The notes below the pieces were generated by a model. It was not told the DNA's origin and searched no databases. It saw only the letters and a list, made by a program, of their open reading frames with translations. Both the position numbers and the translations under genes were made by a program. Positions 46,795 to 58,176 of a stretch of DNA of 64,000 nt are shown piece after piece. Source of the stretch: Talaromyces rugulosus (lineage: Eukaryota > Ascomycota > Eurotiomycetes > Eurotiales > Trichocomaceae); assembly GCF_013368755.1 (NCBI RefSeq), contig NC_049562.1, positions 5,084,001 to 5,148,000 on the forward strand. The letters are read 5' to 3'. Position 1 is the first letter of the stretch. Every line of letters begins with the position of its first letter.

Positions 46795-48706
46795 ATGGCA
46801 AACGCTAAAGAGAAAAGATGGTTTTTATTCAACGTTTCTGAGGAGCAGCGGCAACTCCAGCGCCAAGTTTGCTCCCAGTACGCTGCTATCGGACACTGGA
46901 CCTCAATAGCGCCAGTTTTGGCAGTTCTACTGCTCATATTTCTTCAGCACATTTACCACCTGAGGCAAGGTTCCCACATTGTACAAATCAGCAACAAAGG
47001 CACCAAGAGCTCCGCGCCGTCAGTAGAAACCCCGCAAAATAATAGAAATAGGGTCACCCGCAGCGCAGTTGCTACCTTGTGGCAAAAGCTATGTTGGTGG
47101 ATGGGAGATGAGATTTATCTGTTCGGCAAAAGTCTTGGAAAACGAGACGAGTGGATTTTGGGAGTGATTTGGTTTTCCTGGTTGATGCTACTTTGTGTGG
47201 TGGGCAAGAGCGATGGTAGGTTTATCCTTCTCAATTGGGCTCTTTCGAGGGTTTTCTAAGGCTACCTGATTCCTTCGTGTATACTACCTTTTGCTATTTT
47301 TCATCGCCTTTTATCGTCTCATCAGCTGACAACTGATGTCAGAACCATTCCAGCTCTCACGGCTGCGCCAAGACATATTAGATATCCCAAAGAAACACTT
47401 CCTGGCTTTTCCCGACAACGAGGCTTTACATCTTGCCAATAGATTCGGCATGGTAGCCGCCTCACAGATGCCTATATTGGCCTTGTTGAGGTCCAATATT
47501 GGTTGTTTGCCGTGGTGTTTTTGGTGGCCTCGATTGCAACCCCATCGATATTATAGTTTTTTGACTATTGCTACTTGCACATTGTACATTGTTCACATTC
47601 TTGTTACAATGTCGCGGTTTCAGTTTGAGCGGTTACTAGATGTCTTGAGAATACCTTTATGGGGTTTGTTCTTCATATACCTTGGCGTTGTGTGCACTTA
47701 CAGTCTATTACGCCGCCGCAAGAGCCGCCTAATGGACTGGACTGGACTAGTTGTACGAATTTCACTCGTCCTCCTGATGGTGTATCACGCACCTGCTCTA
47801 AGAATATACTTCTGGGAGACTCTCCTGATCTCTATCATTGCTACGGGAGCTAAAACGGAAATACGGGTTACTCGCTCTGAATCGTTCGTGACGACCCCGC
47901 CGCCTGAAACTCAGGCATCTCAGGATGCTCTGCACGAGCAGTTCGTCTGGCTAAAGCGATACTATGATGTTGCCGGTGTCAAGTCCGATTCGAGCGAGCT
48001 CGATAGCGAAAACAACGGTTCAATAGAGACGCCATATACTTTGAGATTGACAATCCAAACGAGATGGGCCGTATTCGCCGCTTTTTCAAGGTTCTTTTCC
48101 GTATCATTGTCAACTATGGGAGTTGCGTCTGGTCCCCTTGTCCTGAATAAAGATGAAATACTTGTTGCGCAATTTGCTGCAAAACGTGCGGCACCTCGAA
48201 ATGAAATACTGTCAGTGTCGTTCGAAGGAAAATATAACATCACATCGGGCCTGCTACATGTAATTGCTAGATATCAGACAACCCGGATACTTCTCATTGG
48301 TGGTGGACCGGCAGGTTACCTCGCGTACCCAGTGTACCACGACATATGTCGACACAACCCATCTGCTAATATTCAACTTCTCTGGGTGAATATACCCCAG
48401 ACTGATGATGGGCTTGCGCAGAATTCTGTATTACCATTTGAACCAATGCAGATGAGACAAGAAGAAATCAGCCTTTACGCTGTATTAACTCTAGCCAATG
48501 ATGACTGCGATTCTCATCTAAAGAAAACTATTGACGATACCTTGCAACAAAGCCTTGACGAAGACCTAATGGTGTTGGTATTAGGACCCGAGCAATTAAC
48601 GAAAGAGACAAGAACGTATCTTAGACCATGGGCTATGAGAGGGCACAAAATTCACCTACTACATCATACTTTCAAGCTTGGGGCTCTCAAGTTTGGAGAG
48701 GTGTAA
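46795..48706 (+). CDS. Divergent ferric-reductase/NOX-like membrane protein
   Basis: 594 residues when exon 46795-47215 is joined to 47343-48706. Exon 1 has a transmembrane helix (IAPVLAVLLLIFLQHIY) and the text DEWILGVIWFSWLMLLCVV; exon 2 begins near ALHLANRFGMVAASQMPILALL. Together these match the start of the ferric-reductase transmembrane family (usually a YLHxTKRFG-like motif followed by ASQLPxHYLL). More helices follow. The C-terminal part resembles an NAD-binding lobe (TTRILLIGGGPAGYLAYPVYHDI). The usual FAD motif HPF(S/T) was not found and the paired heme His are only partly present, so it may not be an active reductase. The intron acceptor at 47342 is chosen by phase; neighbouring AGs are possible. 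Confidence 0.72.
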
Positions 48707-49352
48707 TGCAAAACTCGATGCTCTATAATATCGCATTTAACGGCTGGGTTAAGACTTTGACTTGAAAATTATTCATATTCAATTACTCATGATCCTAACA
48801 CAATCCTCTTAATCAAATAAAAAATGATTGTTTAGATTGGCCATATGTACTATTTAAGAATAATAATCATGCCTTTAGCAATTCAACATTGACCAGGACA
48901 TTGGAATGTTCTAGATGTCTAGTCTCCTCGTTCCTGAGCTTCTAGATACCACTTGCAGTCAACTGCATGCATGCATGCACTCTGACAAATTGACTTAAAT
49001 TTCTTATTTTAAAGTAATTTTTTTTACACGTAATACGTAATAAAAAATATATTTAATAATAGCTTTAAATGTATAAATTAAAAATATTAATTTGCTATAT
49101 TCCTAGGGTTATTATACAAGATGTGCAAGTTCTTTAATAAAACAAGTAGATTGCGACATTTTTTGCCAGAAATCGCGCCAAGAGTGTCATGGATTTTAAC
49201 CTCTTAACGCGGGCCCGGCAATCTTCGACGCGTTTCCAACTCCCCCACGCGCCACAAGACAACAACACCAAGCAGCGAGCAATTCATCTTTCATGCCGTT
49301 CTGTGCGTCTAAGCTTACGGTCACCTAGTTAACCCCAGATGTTTGAGCCGCA
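48707..49352. other. Intergenic spacer
   Basis: Very AT-rich from 49010 to 49110, then a short G/C-richer promoter for hus1. A small GCATGCATGCATGC run lies near 48965. Nothing else seen. Confidence 0.55.
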
Positions 49353-50613
49353 ATGCGGTTTAGGACGGAGCTATCAAATATCCCCGTCTTTGCCAGTAGG
49401 GAACATTCCATACCCGAGAGGAGAGATAAAAGCGCACCGACTCTAACCATCTTCAGAACTAACCTCATCATTAACGTCGCTCGGTAAAATATGTTGGTTA
49501 CGCCTCGAGAGTGACACGGTGCGATTCACCATTATCCCGGACCAAGGGACGCAAGTATGGGCGGCACTACCAGCCGTGAGTGATTCCCGAGGAAAGTGGA
49601 CATTTTGTCACTTACAATTGAGGACAGGAAGCCATCTTCGACGAGAGCTACATTCTTGAATCGGCTGTAGAGGTAATTAACCTCGAGGTCCCCATCGGGT
49701 CTCTATCTCGAGCTCTACGATCCGCCGTTGGCGCGAGATCTGCCCAACTACGATTAACGAAGAGGGGAAGAACCCCTCTTCTTGTATTGACCATTGTCAC
49801 ATCTTCATGGAAACCACGAAACGATGCGTTGGGACTAGATTCTAATAATGATATCTCGGAGGATCACACCGGCGACGGTCTAATGCAGCCACCGAGAGAG
49901 GGCGGCCGAGATCGCGAGACAGTTATCACCCAAGAGATACCGATAAGATTGTTACATCAATCCGCGGTAGAGGGATTACACGAGCCTCACTGCCGGGAGC
50001 CAGATGTACACATTATCCTACCGAGCTTGGCTCAATTAAAGGCAATCTCGGACCGCTTCACAAAGCTGGCTGTGAGCAACAGCAAATCGAATGGAGCAGG
50101 ACCACTGTCATCATCCGCTTTTGGTCCCAAACTCGAAATGAGTGCCAATATGCATGGCTCACTTAAACTCGGCATCGCTACTGACTCTTTGCGGATTTCC
50201 AGCGTCTGGACCGGGTTAGTGAACCCGCCACTTGACCCAAACCAAATGGGAGACACGGACATGGACGAACTTCCTAGTGAACGAATGCGGCGACTAGGTG
50301 CCGAGCCTAACGGCGATGAAGAAGCTGGATGGGCAAAAGTGAGAATTGATGGGAAGGACTGGGGCAGAGTTCTCAGCGTAGGACGACTGAGCCCCAAAGT
50401 CGTGGCTTGTGGGTTGTTCGAGTACAATTTCTGATCCACCAGGAGCTAATTTCCCTAGGCTTTATTCACGAAACCGCCCTTGTACTTTACGTATACCTGC
50501 GAGGTGGCTATTCGGGAGAGGAGTCTTGTTTAACGGTAAGTTCAGCTTCTACCCGACAGAGGGCCTGCACTTTTCTGACTGGACAGTACTATATTAACTC
50601 TTATGCGGCTTGA
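49353..50613 (+). CDS. hus1: Checkpoint clamp subunit Hus1
   Basis: Subunit of the nuclear 9-1-1 (Rad9-Rad1-Hus1) DNA-damage clamp, a PCNA-like ring loaded at damage to activate checkpoint kinase. Rebuilt from five exons: 49353-49395, 49457-49575, 49628-50408, 50459-50535, 50587-50613 (348 residues). It starts with MRFRTELSNIPVFAKLTSSL and goes on with VRFTIIPDQGTQVWAAL, both typical of Hus1 N-termini. Next are INLEVPIGSLSRALRSA and the inner segment MHGSLKLGIATDSLRISSVW. The C-terminal part has KVRIDGKDWGRVLSVG, VVACFIHETALVLYVYL and ESCLT|YYINSY, completed only after splicing. Two MCM/PCNA-like folds are implied. The first two exons and the last one are easily missed because each is short. 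Confidence 0.93.
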
Positions 50614-52016
50614 TTATTGATGTTGCGGATATTCTGATACTCCGAAGCAATCATGACGATCTTTGATAAACAGTTTTCGTCCCTGGATAACAAGTTGCCG
50701 AATTTTTTTCACAAAAAGGTATAATCCGAACAGCAGATAATTTCCAGAAGAAGATATGCTCGGTAATAAGCAGTGTTCACGTACTGGGTGACGACATACA
50801 AGGTTGACCCCTAGTGAACCAACGCTCAGCTCCCTTCGGGGTTGCACCAAAAGCTTTCTAGCTGCGTGTTTCTCTCTAGGTAGATCATAGTAAACAGCAA
50901 TGCATTTAAAAATCAATTGTCGCTCAGGCAAGGGTAAACCTAAAAGCCGAGGCTGGTGCCCCTCCATAGACAAGTCGATCAGTGGGCTGGGAAACCGGAT
51001 CCTGGTCTATCAGTGTTATCTCAAACAGTAGGGTTAAATCCCAAGAACTTCAAACACCGACTGTCGCCCTTGGTGCCACCGACCAACTCTTACTCCGTGC
51101 TTTCTCCGGATGTGCTGTCCGAAAAAAACCGTTTTTAGACCTGCAGGGAACAATTTGTTGGGTTGTCAATAGTGTCCCGGGGATAGTGAGGGCCAAAGCG
51201 ACATATCTAAAAAGAAATAACCGGATTATCATAGTTTCGAAGGATTGATTCATCGAATGGCGAGACTGGTCATCCATAAAGGCTGCGAGAGAAGTGATGA
51301 TGCCACTCGGAGCCGAAGTCAGAGCGATGATCCAGGTCCATTAGACGGCCGAATCATCATAGCTCTAGCAGCGAGATCATGCATTGATAGTTTGACTAAT
51401 GCATAAATATTGTGATATCGCGACGCGTCGTGGTAGAGTCGATGGATGCACAAGGACCAAATAGCCTGGAAGCGAGATGTGACGTGTGGCCGCGCCTTCC
51501 GGAAAAGCGATGCAAGGGGGGCCACCCATCCACCAACCTTATCGCTTTCAACTGTGTGCCATTGTGAACTCTCTCTCCACCGACAAGATCGTCGGAGACG
51601 ACGTGTCTGCACTTTTCAGATGGCGCACCGTCTGAGCCTTGTGCCCAGCCATGCTCGTCAGCGGGGCCCTGCTGGTTGAACCTGTTGCCCGCCGCCTATC
51701 CGATCACGTCTATCCCTGGACCTTTCCTATGATGGCTACTAGTTTTGAAAATCATGCGAGGGACTAAAAGCTCGGAGAAAAACGCTCCCTTGATACAAAA
51801 AACTCTGGAAGCAATTCTTGGATAGTGTCACAGAGGGCTGCATGGCAGTCCCCACACTCCCTCCAACTGGAAACATGGCCTGAAAAAAGGGGGCCTGTGG
51901 ACATCATCTCGGTCTGCTGTGGAAAATAAAGTACTTGCTATGCCATGTACTGTTTCAAGTGGTTTTCTGTCAAACCTTTGGAATTTGAGATATTCAGTTT
52001 ATGATCACCGAACACG
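50614..52016. other. Intergenic spacer
   Basis: 1.4 kb without a supported gene. Minus-strand open frames of 119 and 97 codons show no recognisable domain and no clear splice partners. It may hold the promoter and 5'UTR of the zinc-finger/TPR gene. Confidence 0.5.
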
Positions 52017-55000
52017 ATGCAATGCTACCACTGTCCAAAACGCTTCTTCGATAGGTAAGCTCTCACCATATTTTTCTCGAAACCACAGGCCAGTTCCGTC
52101 CTGACCCTACGTAGGAGCGAATTCGACATTCATCGAACATCGCATAGTGACCGCCAGCGAGAAATCAGAGACCCGAATACCGAGATAGGAGCCTTCCTCC
52201 AGTCACACCCTTCAGCAGGGCCGCGGAAATCCGTTCTACAAGCTTCAACGTTGCTGTCACAATGGAGGGATTTTGGATCAGATGGTATGAAGAGGTTCCA
52301 AAATCTGTGCGGGGTCATTGTATTGACGAACGAAAAGAACAACATGGGATGAAGACCGACATCAAAAACTTTCAGGGTGTCCTACGAAAATTCCCGCCGA
52401 GGTCGAACAAGGAGGGCTCTGCGGTTGAGCTCAAAGATGCTGTTTGCAGTGATTGCGATGCTATTTTCTCGTCCCGGTAAATTTCCCAGTAGATGGATCT
52501 GTTTGAGACAATTCTGACCATGATAGGGCGGAGCTGGACAGCCATCGTTTCACAAAGTTTTGTCCAGGTGCAGCCATTGTTGTCCATGTCATGATGAAGG
52601 ATAAGTAAGTTAGCAATTCAATTGATATGAAATAGCTGGGAGCTAATGTGTTCAGTCTCATTAATAAAGGCTATCGAATCGAGCAAAGGCTGGTTCCTTT
52701 GGAAGGTCGCCCCCTGCGAGTCCCCTGCAGCAAATGCACAGATGTGTTTTCTGACGACGAAGCAAAAGATGCACACGAAAGCCTGCGTAGGATTTGCAAA
52801 TATTTATAAAGTCTTGGAATCTGACAGTGATAGATCAATCGGACGACCTCACATGCTTTCAATGTGACCGACAATGCGACACCGCGTACGTGCCTTTCAG
52901 TGATGATTAAAATTTCTCATAGCTGACCTCTAAAGATACGAGCTAAAATTACATTATGAATATCACGAAGACATGGAATTTCGACAGCTCAAGAAGGAGG
53001 CAATATCCGGCCACAAGAGGGCTTCCAGCCATCCACAGATGATGCCGTCGATGTCTGTGCCTCTTAGCCCTACTGAAAATGCTTTAAGAAAGCTACATAA
53101 GAGGAAATCACAACGAATCTTGAATTCGTGGCCTCTTAAAAGTACGTGTTATTTCTAGCTATACGCTGTCATACTGTCATACTGATTGTTTTACTAGAGT
53201 CAGGACATGGAGAGGATGGAGAAATCGTGGCGCTCTCCTTCTCAGTTCCTGAAGACATAGAAAGAGGTTAGATTATGTCGTAGCACTTTAAGGCACGGAA
53301 GCAATACGGAGACTGATGGTTCGATCTAGTGCATGCAGCAGAAGGAGCCCTTCAAGAGATCGAGCCCAACGATATACTTGATTTTCCCGTTACCCAGCTT
53401 GCGACGTGGTTAGATACTCGTGATTCTGGTAAGTGGTCCAGTATTTCGACACATCTTATTTACTGAATCTGTTCTAGATGAAAAGTATACACTGTCAACA
53501 ATGTACGAAGACAAGGAGAATTTTCAAGAAAAGAGTGAATTGCCCCCTCAAGAAAGTCAAGAAAATTCTGTTCCTCGTCGCATGTCTCTTCTGAGATCTG
53601 TTCTTGGTTTGAAGTTTCCCAAGAGTGAGTCAACTATAATATTTCCTTCAATCTGACTAATGGATTCCAGGATTGTCAAGATCAGACTCAGTCACAAGCC
53701 AACCTAGAAAGCTCATGAAAAAAGAAAATTCAGTGCGTTTCTCACTCGTATCAAAGTCGAGAAAAGGCGAAATTACACCTAGCCGGACTGAGAGTCGTGC
53801 TAGTAGCCACTTGACGGAGCAACAAAATGGAGGCTTCAAGATTTACTCTCCACAAGATATCGAAGGGGATCGCAGTCCGTTTGTTCATATGCGAGTACTT
53901 TCCGATGGTGTCATTGTCGAAGACGTTTCGGGCAGACAACGCGTACTCCCAATGGATCAAATAGCATACATCTATTCTATTATCAGCGCCGACTCATCAT
54001 CGATTCCAGTCAAATCGAAAATTAGCACACTCCAGTCTCGAGCCGAGCTTAGTTTACAAGCCGGGCATTTGACAACTGCGATATCAACTTACAAGGAAGT
54101 CTTGGAAATTCTCCTCCAATATCGGACGCTGGATACCGACTTGCGAATCAAAGCAGGGGTTTTACATCGAATTGGCTTCGTATATAGCGCCATCGGATCA
54201 GCAGGGGAATCGGAGTATTACTTTTTGAAGGCGCTGGCAATTTTTAGGAGGTTACATGGCCGCGACAATGCCGTGATATACAATGTGTTGAACGATATTG
54301 CCAAACTTTGCGAGAGAGATGGTTACGCGACAGAAGCATCCGCCCTGTACGAACGAGTACTTGCCGGTCGATTACGAGTTCTCGGCCAAAATGCGCCTGA
54401 TACTTTGAGCTCCATGCAGGAACTAGCGAATATCAAAATCAACCTTGGAGATCTGGAGTCTGCCCTTGAGATTTTTGAGCACGCTGTTCCCGCATTTGAG
54501 GTGGTATTTGGCCTTCAAAGCGAAACCACCCTTGAGGCGATGAATCATATGTCTATACTTTATCAAAAACTCGGTTTGAATGACCAATCCCTGGCGATGT
54601 CACAGAAGATGTTACCCTACTGCAAGACAGTGGTAGGATTTGACAGTTCTCTCACTAGAAATACCGTGATGAGATATCTGGAAGACTCGGAAAATTTTGA
54701 CTTCTCTGCCGATGTCAAGCTAATTATTGAACATTACCGACGCTCTCGATTGACAGCAAATTACCGTGTTTTACAGACCCTGGGGCGTGCATATATGGAT
54801 TCCGGACTGAATCGAGATGCATGCGACTTGTTTGTTTTTCTTTTTGAAGAAACGAGTACCCTGAAGGGACAAGAATCTTTAGAATCTTTTGATGCATTGA
54901 GCGCGTTATGTGTGACTTTGGAGCACCTCGGACACCTGGACGAAGCTATTAAGAACTATGGAAATCTGTTACAACTCGCGAATAAAACACCCTTGGACCA

Positions 55001-55902
55001 TCCATCGCGCTCACGTATGGACTACTCGAGGAAACGAGTCACGGATCTGATTCATAGACGAGAAATTCTGACTGCAGAAAAGCGAGCATGGGGCCTTTAT
55101 GAGGATGGCACGTGCATAACTTGCCAGAGCAAGACGGCCTCTCTTTGCAACAGTAAGTTCTCGACTAAAAGACAAAGATGACATGGGCTGATGTGTATTA
55201 GCTTGTCATATTGTCCGTTTTTGCAGCGTTCAATGCCACGACAGAAGTCTGACCACGCATGCCTCGTCTTGCATTCCCTCGATTACTCTTCGTGAATCGA
55301 AATCCGTTGCAATTGCACCACGATGTCCCTCTCCCGTGCAGCAAGATGCACTGGATATGATTCTCCCAAGTGAAAAATCCAATACATCGCCCAGCATCAC
55401 TGCCAGTCACACGGTTTATCTGGACCCTCGAAACTTTACCACATTTCGGATGAAACTTAGTTCTACCGTCAACACTCTACTTGTATTCTCTCCAGATGCT
55501 GATATCCGCTACACGATAATCGGGAATATTTCCGAATGCGGCACTGACCAAGTCACCTTGCCATCAAACTCTGTATTGACGACAGGGAAAAGGAGGGCAT
55601 CAAGCAAAGTTACCACTAAACTTTCCAGCTCCAATACAGAGTGGCTTACACCTTCTGTGCAAGAGTCAGTCTCAATAACACCAATGGAGAAGTCGGCTCC
55701 GATTTATCTAGTTGTTGCTCCGGGAGAGCAGATGATGAAAAACCTTGTTGAAAAGCGTGTCAATGCTCGGAGTGGAGGCGGTGAAAAGGAGCGTTTTGAA
55801 GCTTTGAGCATTCCAAACGATGATTTAATTGAGTATGCTCAGGGCCTTCTAATGAACGGATATATGGGGGAGGCTTTCTTGTATATTGTTGGCTGGGTTT
55901 GA
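52017..55902 (+). CDS. Multi-zinc-finger, TPR and MYND-finger protein (12 exons)
   Basis: 1103 residues. Exons: 52017-52054, 52115-52284, 52338-52476, 52527-52604, 52656-52786, 52834-52885, 52936-53141, 53198-53266, 53330-53428, 53478-53624, 53671-55152, 55202-55902 (total 3312 bases). Four N-terminal fingers: CYHC-x12-HRTSH, CSDC-x12-H-x5-C, CSKC-x12-HESLH and CFQC-x12-HYEYH. Three of these are complete only after splicing. The middle (about residues 450-820) is TPR-like, with repeats such as ALAIFRRLHGRDNAVIYNVL and ALYERVLAGRLRVLG. A MYND-type finger follows: CITCQSK, CNTCHIVRFCSVQC, then H-x3-C. Such finger/TPR mixes usually mediate protein or nucleic-acid contacts; no specific function is known to me. 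The start is the first ATG in a frame closed by an upstream TGA; an earlier exon cannot be excluded. Confidence 0.82.
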
Positions 55903-55913
55903 TATTACTTCCA

Positions 55914-55967
55914 GGTATGTTCCACATGATGGCAATACGGGGTATGTTCCATATGATGGCAATACGG
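55914..55967. repeat. 27-base tandem direct repeat
   Basis: Two adjacent 27-base copies (starting GGTATGTTCC, ending GGCAATACGG) that differ at one base (C/T), in the 3' region between the zinc-finger/TPR gene and the convergent Rieske-like gene. Confidence 0.9.
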
Positions 55968-56126
55968 GATGCCAAATGTGAATGTAGCACTTGAGTACAT
56001 GTACAAGATGACACGTACAATCGGTTTTTTCTCTAGAGTATATACTAGTTTTACCCATAGATAAAATTGAGCTATTAATGGATCGTTGTAAAACCTGGAT
56101 ACCTTACTATTGGTTTGATCATTAAA

Positions 56127-57648
56127 TCACCAGGCAAGAATCTCTCCGCCGGTTGCAGATTTGCTTGCACCTTTCTGACTCAAGCAATCTAACTTATTAC
56201 ACACTTTGCGTCGAATATTAGAACCTACAGGCATAGAAATTGACTTGTAGAGGTTGGTGTAACTTACATATTTCGGCCTGGAGAAACTTCTGACTGGTTC
56301 GAGATTTGTGGAGTTCTGGGATAACTTGTCTTCCCAAGGTCCTTTCCACTTTCGAATGAGCTTTGAGGTGGACAAGGATTTCGGTTTGGAAATCTATAAT
56401 TATGTTTATTGGTCACCTAACAGCATAGATAAGGTACAAGAAGGAAAATACCTTTATTCTCATGATTAAAACATTGACTACTGGCCGAGTGCTCGAGATA
56501 TTTGGCTTGGGTGCTAATCATTCGTTCGAGTTGCGTGCCGATAGCATTCTCGATTGATGTTTCTGATTTGCTGGAGCTGGAGTAAATATCGTAGCGAATC
56601 TGGCTCTTGTTTGGAGATGATGGGAACACGATCACCGAGTACCAAAGTTTTGTGCCAGGAATATTGTATACGGTGGAGTTTGGAAACACATGAAGGGCTG
56701 ACGTCTCTCTAGGCTCATTATTGAACCAGCTTAGAATCGTAGGTGTCGAGAGATCGGGCTGGTCAATGTTGAATATGTTTGGGTTGACTTTTAAAAGTAT
56801 GAGAAATTGTTATTTTCGAAGATATTCAGTGAAACCAACTTACCTGCTTTCTTCCAATTAAAGCCACCTTCAACAGTCCTCCCATCAACCCACCTAGTTT
56901 TGACGGTTTTCAGTCCCAAGAATCTGTCGATACTTCTCTTCGCGTCTTCATTGATACTATCATCCTTAACCCCACTATCCAAGTTAACCCATACCGCACC
57001 GCTATCACTAACGGTTGCTTCGATTTCAAATAGACCATTGTCTTCTTTCTTGAAACCAGGTACTCCGTCGAACATTGGGGCTTTTACCAAGTGGCCCTTT
57101 GTATCGTAACTCCATCCGTGATATTTGCAGCCTAGCACAGTGCTGCTTCCGGATTCCTTTCTCGTGACTGTATATGCCCGATGTCTACACACATTGTGGA
57201 AAGCGCGTATCTTGTGGTCTTTGCCCATTATCAGGAAGATGGCATAGTTGGATAAGGAAAACGAGTGGTAGTCGCCAGGTTTCGAGAAGCGAGACGCATG
57301 GGCGACGAAGATCCAGGACTAGTTTTTAAATTTATCAGAAATTAAGATAAATGTATTTTTTTCTGACTGTTTTGGTTTTAAACGCAAGATAAAACCAACC
57401 TTGCAGTATATTGCCCTTGTTTCGAGATTGAAACCCTCCGAGGACGTGAACCAGTCGGATGGAAAGTCGGATTCTTTTACGACCGATACATCAGCCTGCT
57501 GACTTTGGTTCTCCGTTTTTAATCCCTCTGAATGATTAATTGCAGGGACTATTCTTGTTCTTGTCGCATGTGATTTAAAGAAAAAAATGATTGGTATAAC
57601 TCCAATTAGCGCGGCGACTGTGAATGCAACAACGTAGTGTTCCGTCAT
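56127..57648 (-). CDS. Rieske [2Fe-2S] protein with N-terminal membrane anchor, oxygenase site lost
   Basis: 427 residues; minus-strand exons 57400-57648, 56844-57318, 56452-56787, 56268-56393, 56127-56224. Residues 8-24 are a transmembrane helix (AFTVAALIGVIPIIFFF). The Rieske domain (about 84-200) keeps all four ligands: C127-R-H129 in NVCRHRAY and C147-K-Y-H150 in LGCKYHGWSYD. In ring-hydroxylating oxygenases a catalytic domain follows with an NWK-x-DGYxECxHC-x3-H type iron site. Here the text stops after GGFNWKKAG and continues with an unrelated-looking 190-residue segment without the two His. It ends near FQTEILVHLKAHSKVERTLG. It may thus transfer electrons rather than oxygenate. It lies 528 bases downstream of a same-strand gene with the opposite loss. 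Confidence 0.82.
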
Positions 57649-58176
57649 CTTGGCTTTCGATGTTCATTAACGTGTTAAGTAGGAAGGTTGTAGTACAGTC
57701 ATTACACAAATGAGATCCTGTATCACCTTATAAGAGCAATAGGATCTAGTTTATATTTTACATGCCAACTGCATACCGGCCGTGTGCCCTCGGATCCAAT
57801 TATAAAGTGGACGAATTAGAAAATTAAAGTCCTCGGAACCAGCTCTTGTGTCTTAATTTGGGAGTTAATTGCTTCCGGATCTAGACAATGTCAAATGACT
57901 CGCAGTATCCCGCTGATCGATATTGTCAATTAGGGCACAACTACCCGATGCGGTCAAACTTTCCGGTACACATATCCACAATCCCGCATTTAACGTTTCC
58001 TGATCTGCGTCCTATTTGCGTCATTTTACTTCATCGTGCATAGCTAGTTTCTTTTATGGATGAATAAGTTACAGTTGACCGACTGCTAAATTGTGGGGAT
58101 CGGAATATGTAGAACCAAAATAAGCATGACGATATTCAGTCGAAGCCTAGATAACCAGATGTGACAAGATAAATCG
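57649..58176. other. Spacer between the two Rieske-like genes
   Basis: Non-coding; 3' region of the upstream gene and promoter of the anchored Rieske gene. No shared motif identified. Confidence 0.55.

Noticed and set aside
46628..46909. 93-codon frame overlapping the start of the ferric-reductase-like gene
   Set aside because: Out-of-frame overlap with the better supported exon starting at 46795.
50614..50973. 119-codon minus-strand open frame downstream of hus1
   Set aside because: No domain, no splice partners, overlaps the expected hus1 3'UTR; composition looks non-coding.
51319..51612. 97-codon minus-strand open frame
   Set aside because: Arg/Ser-rich chance frame without recognisable motif or conserved-looking start.
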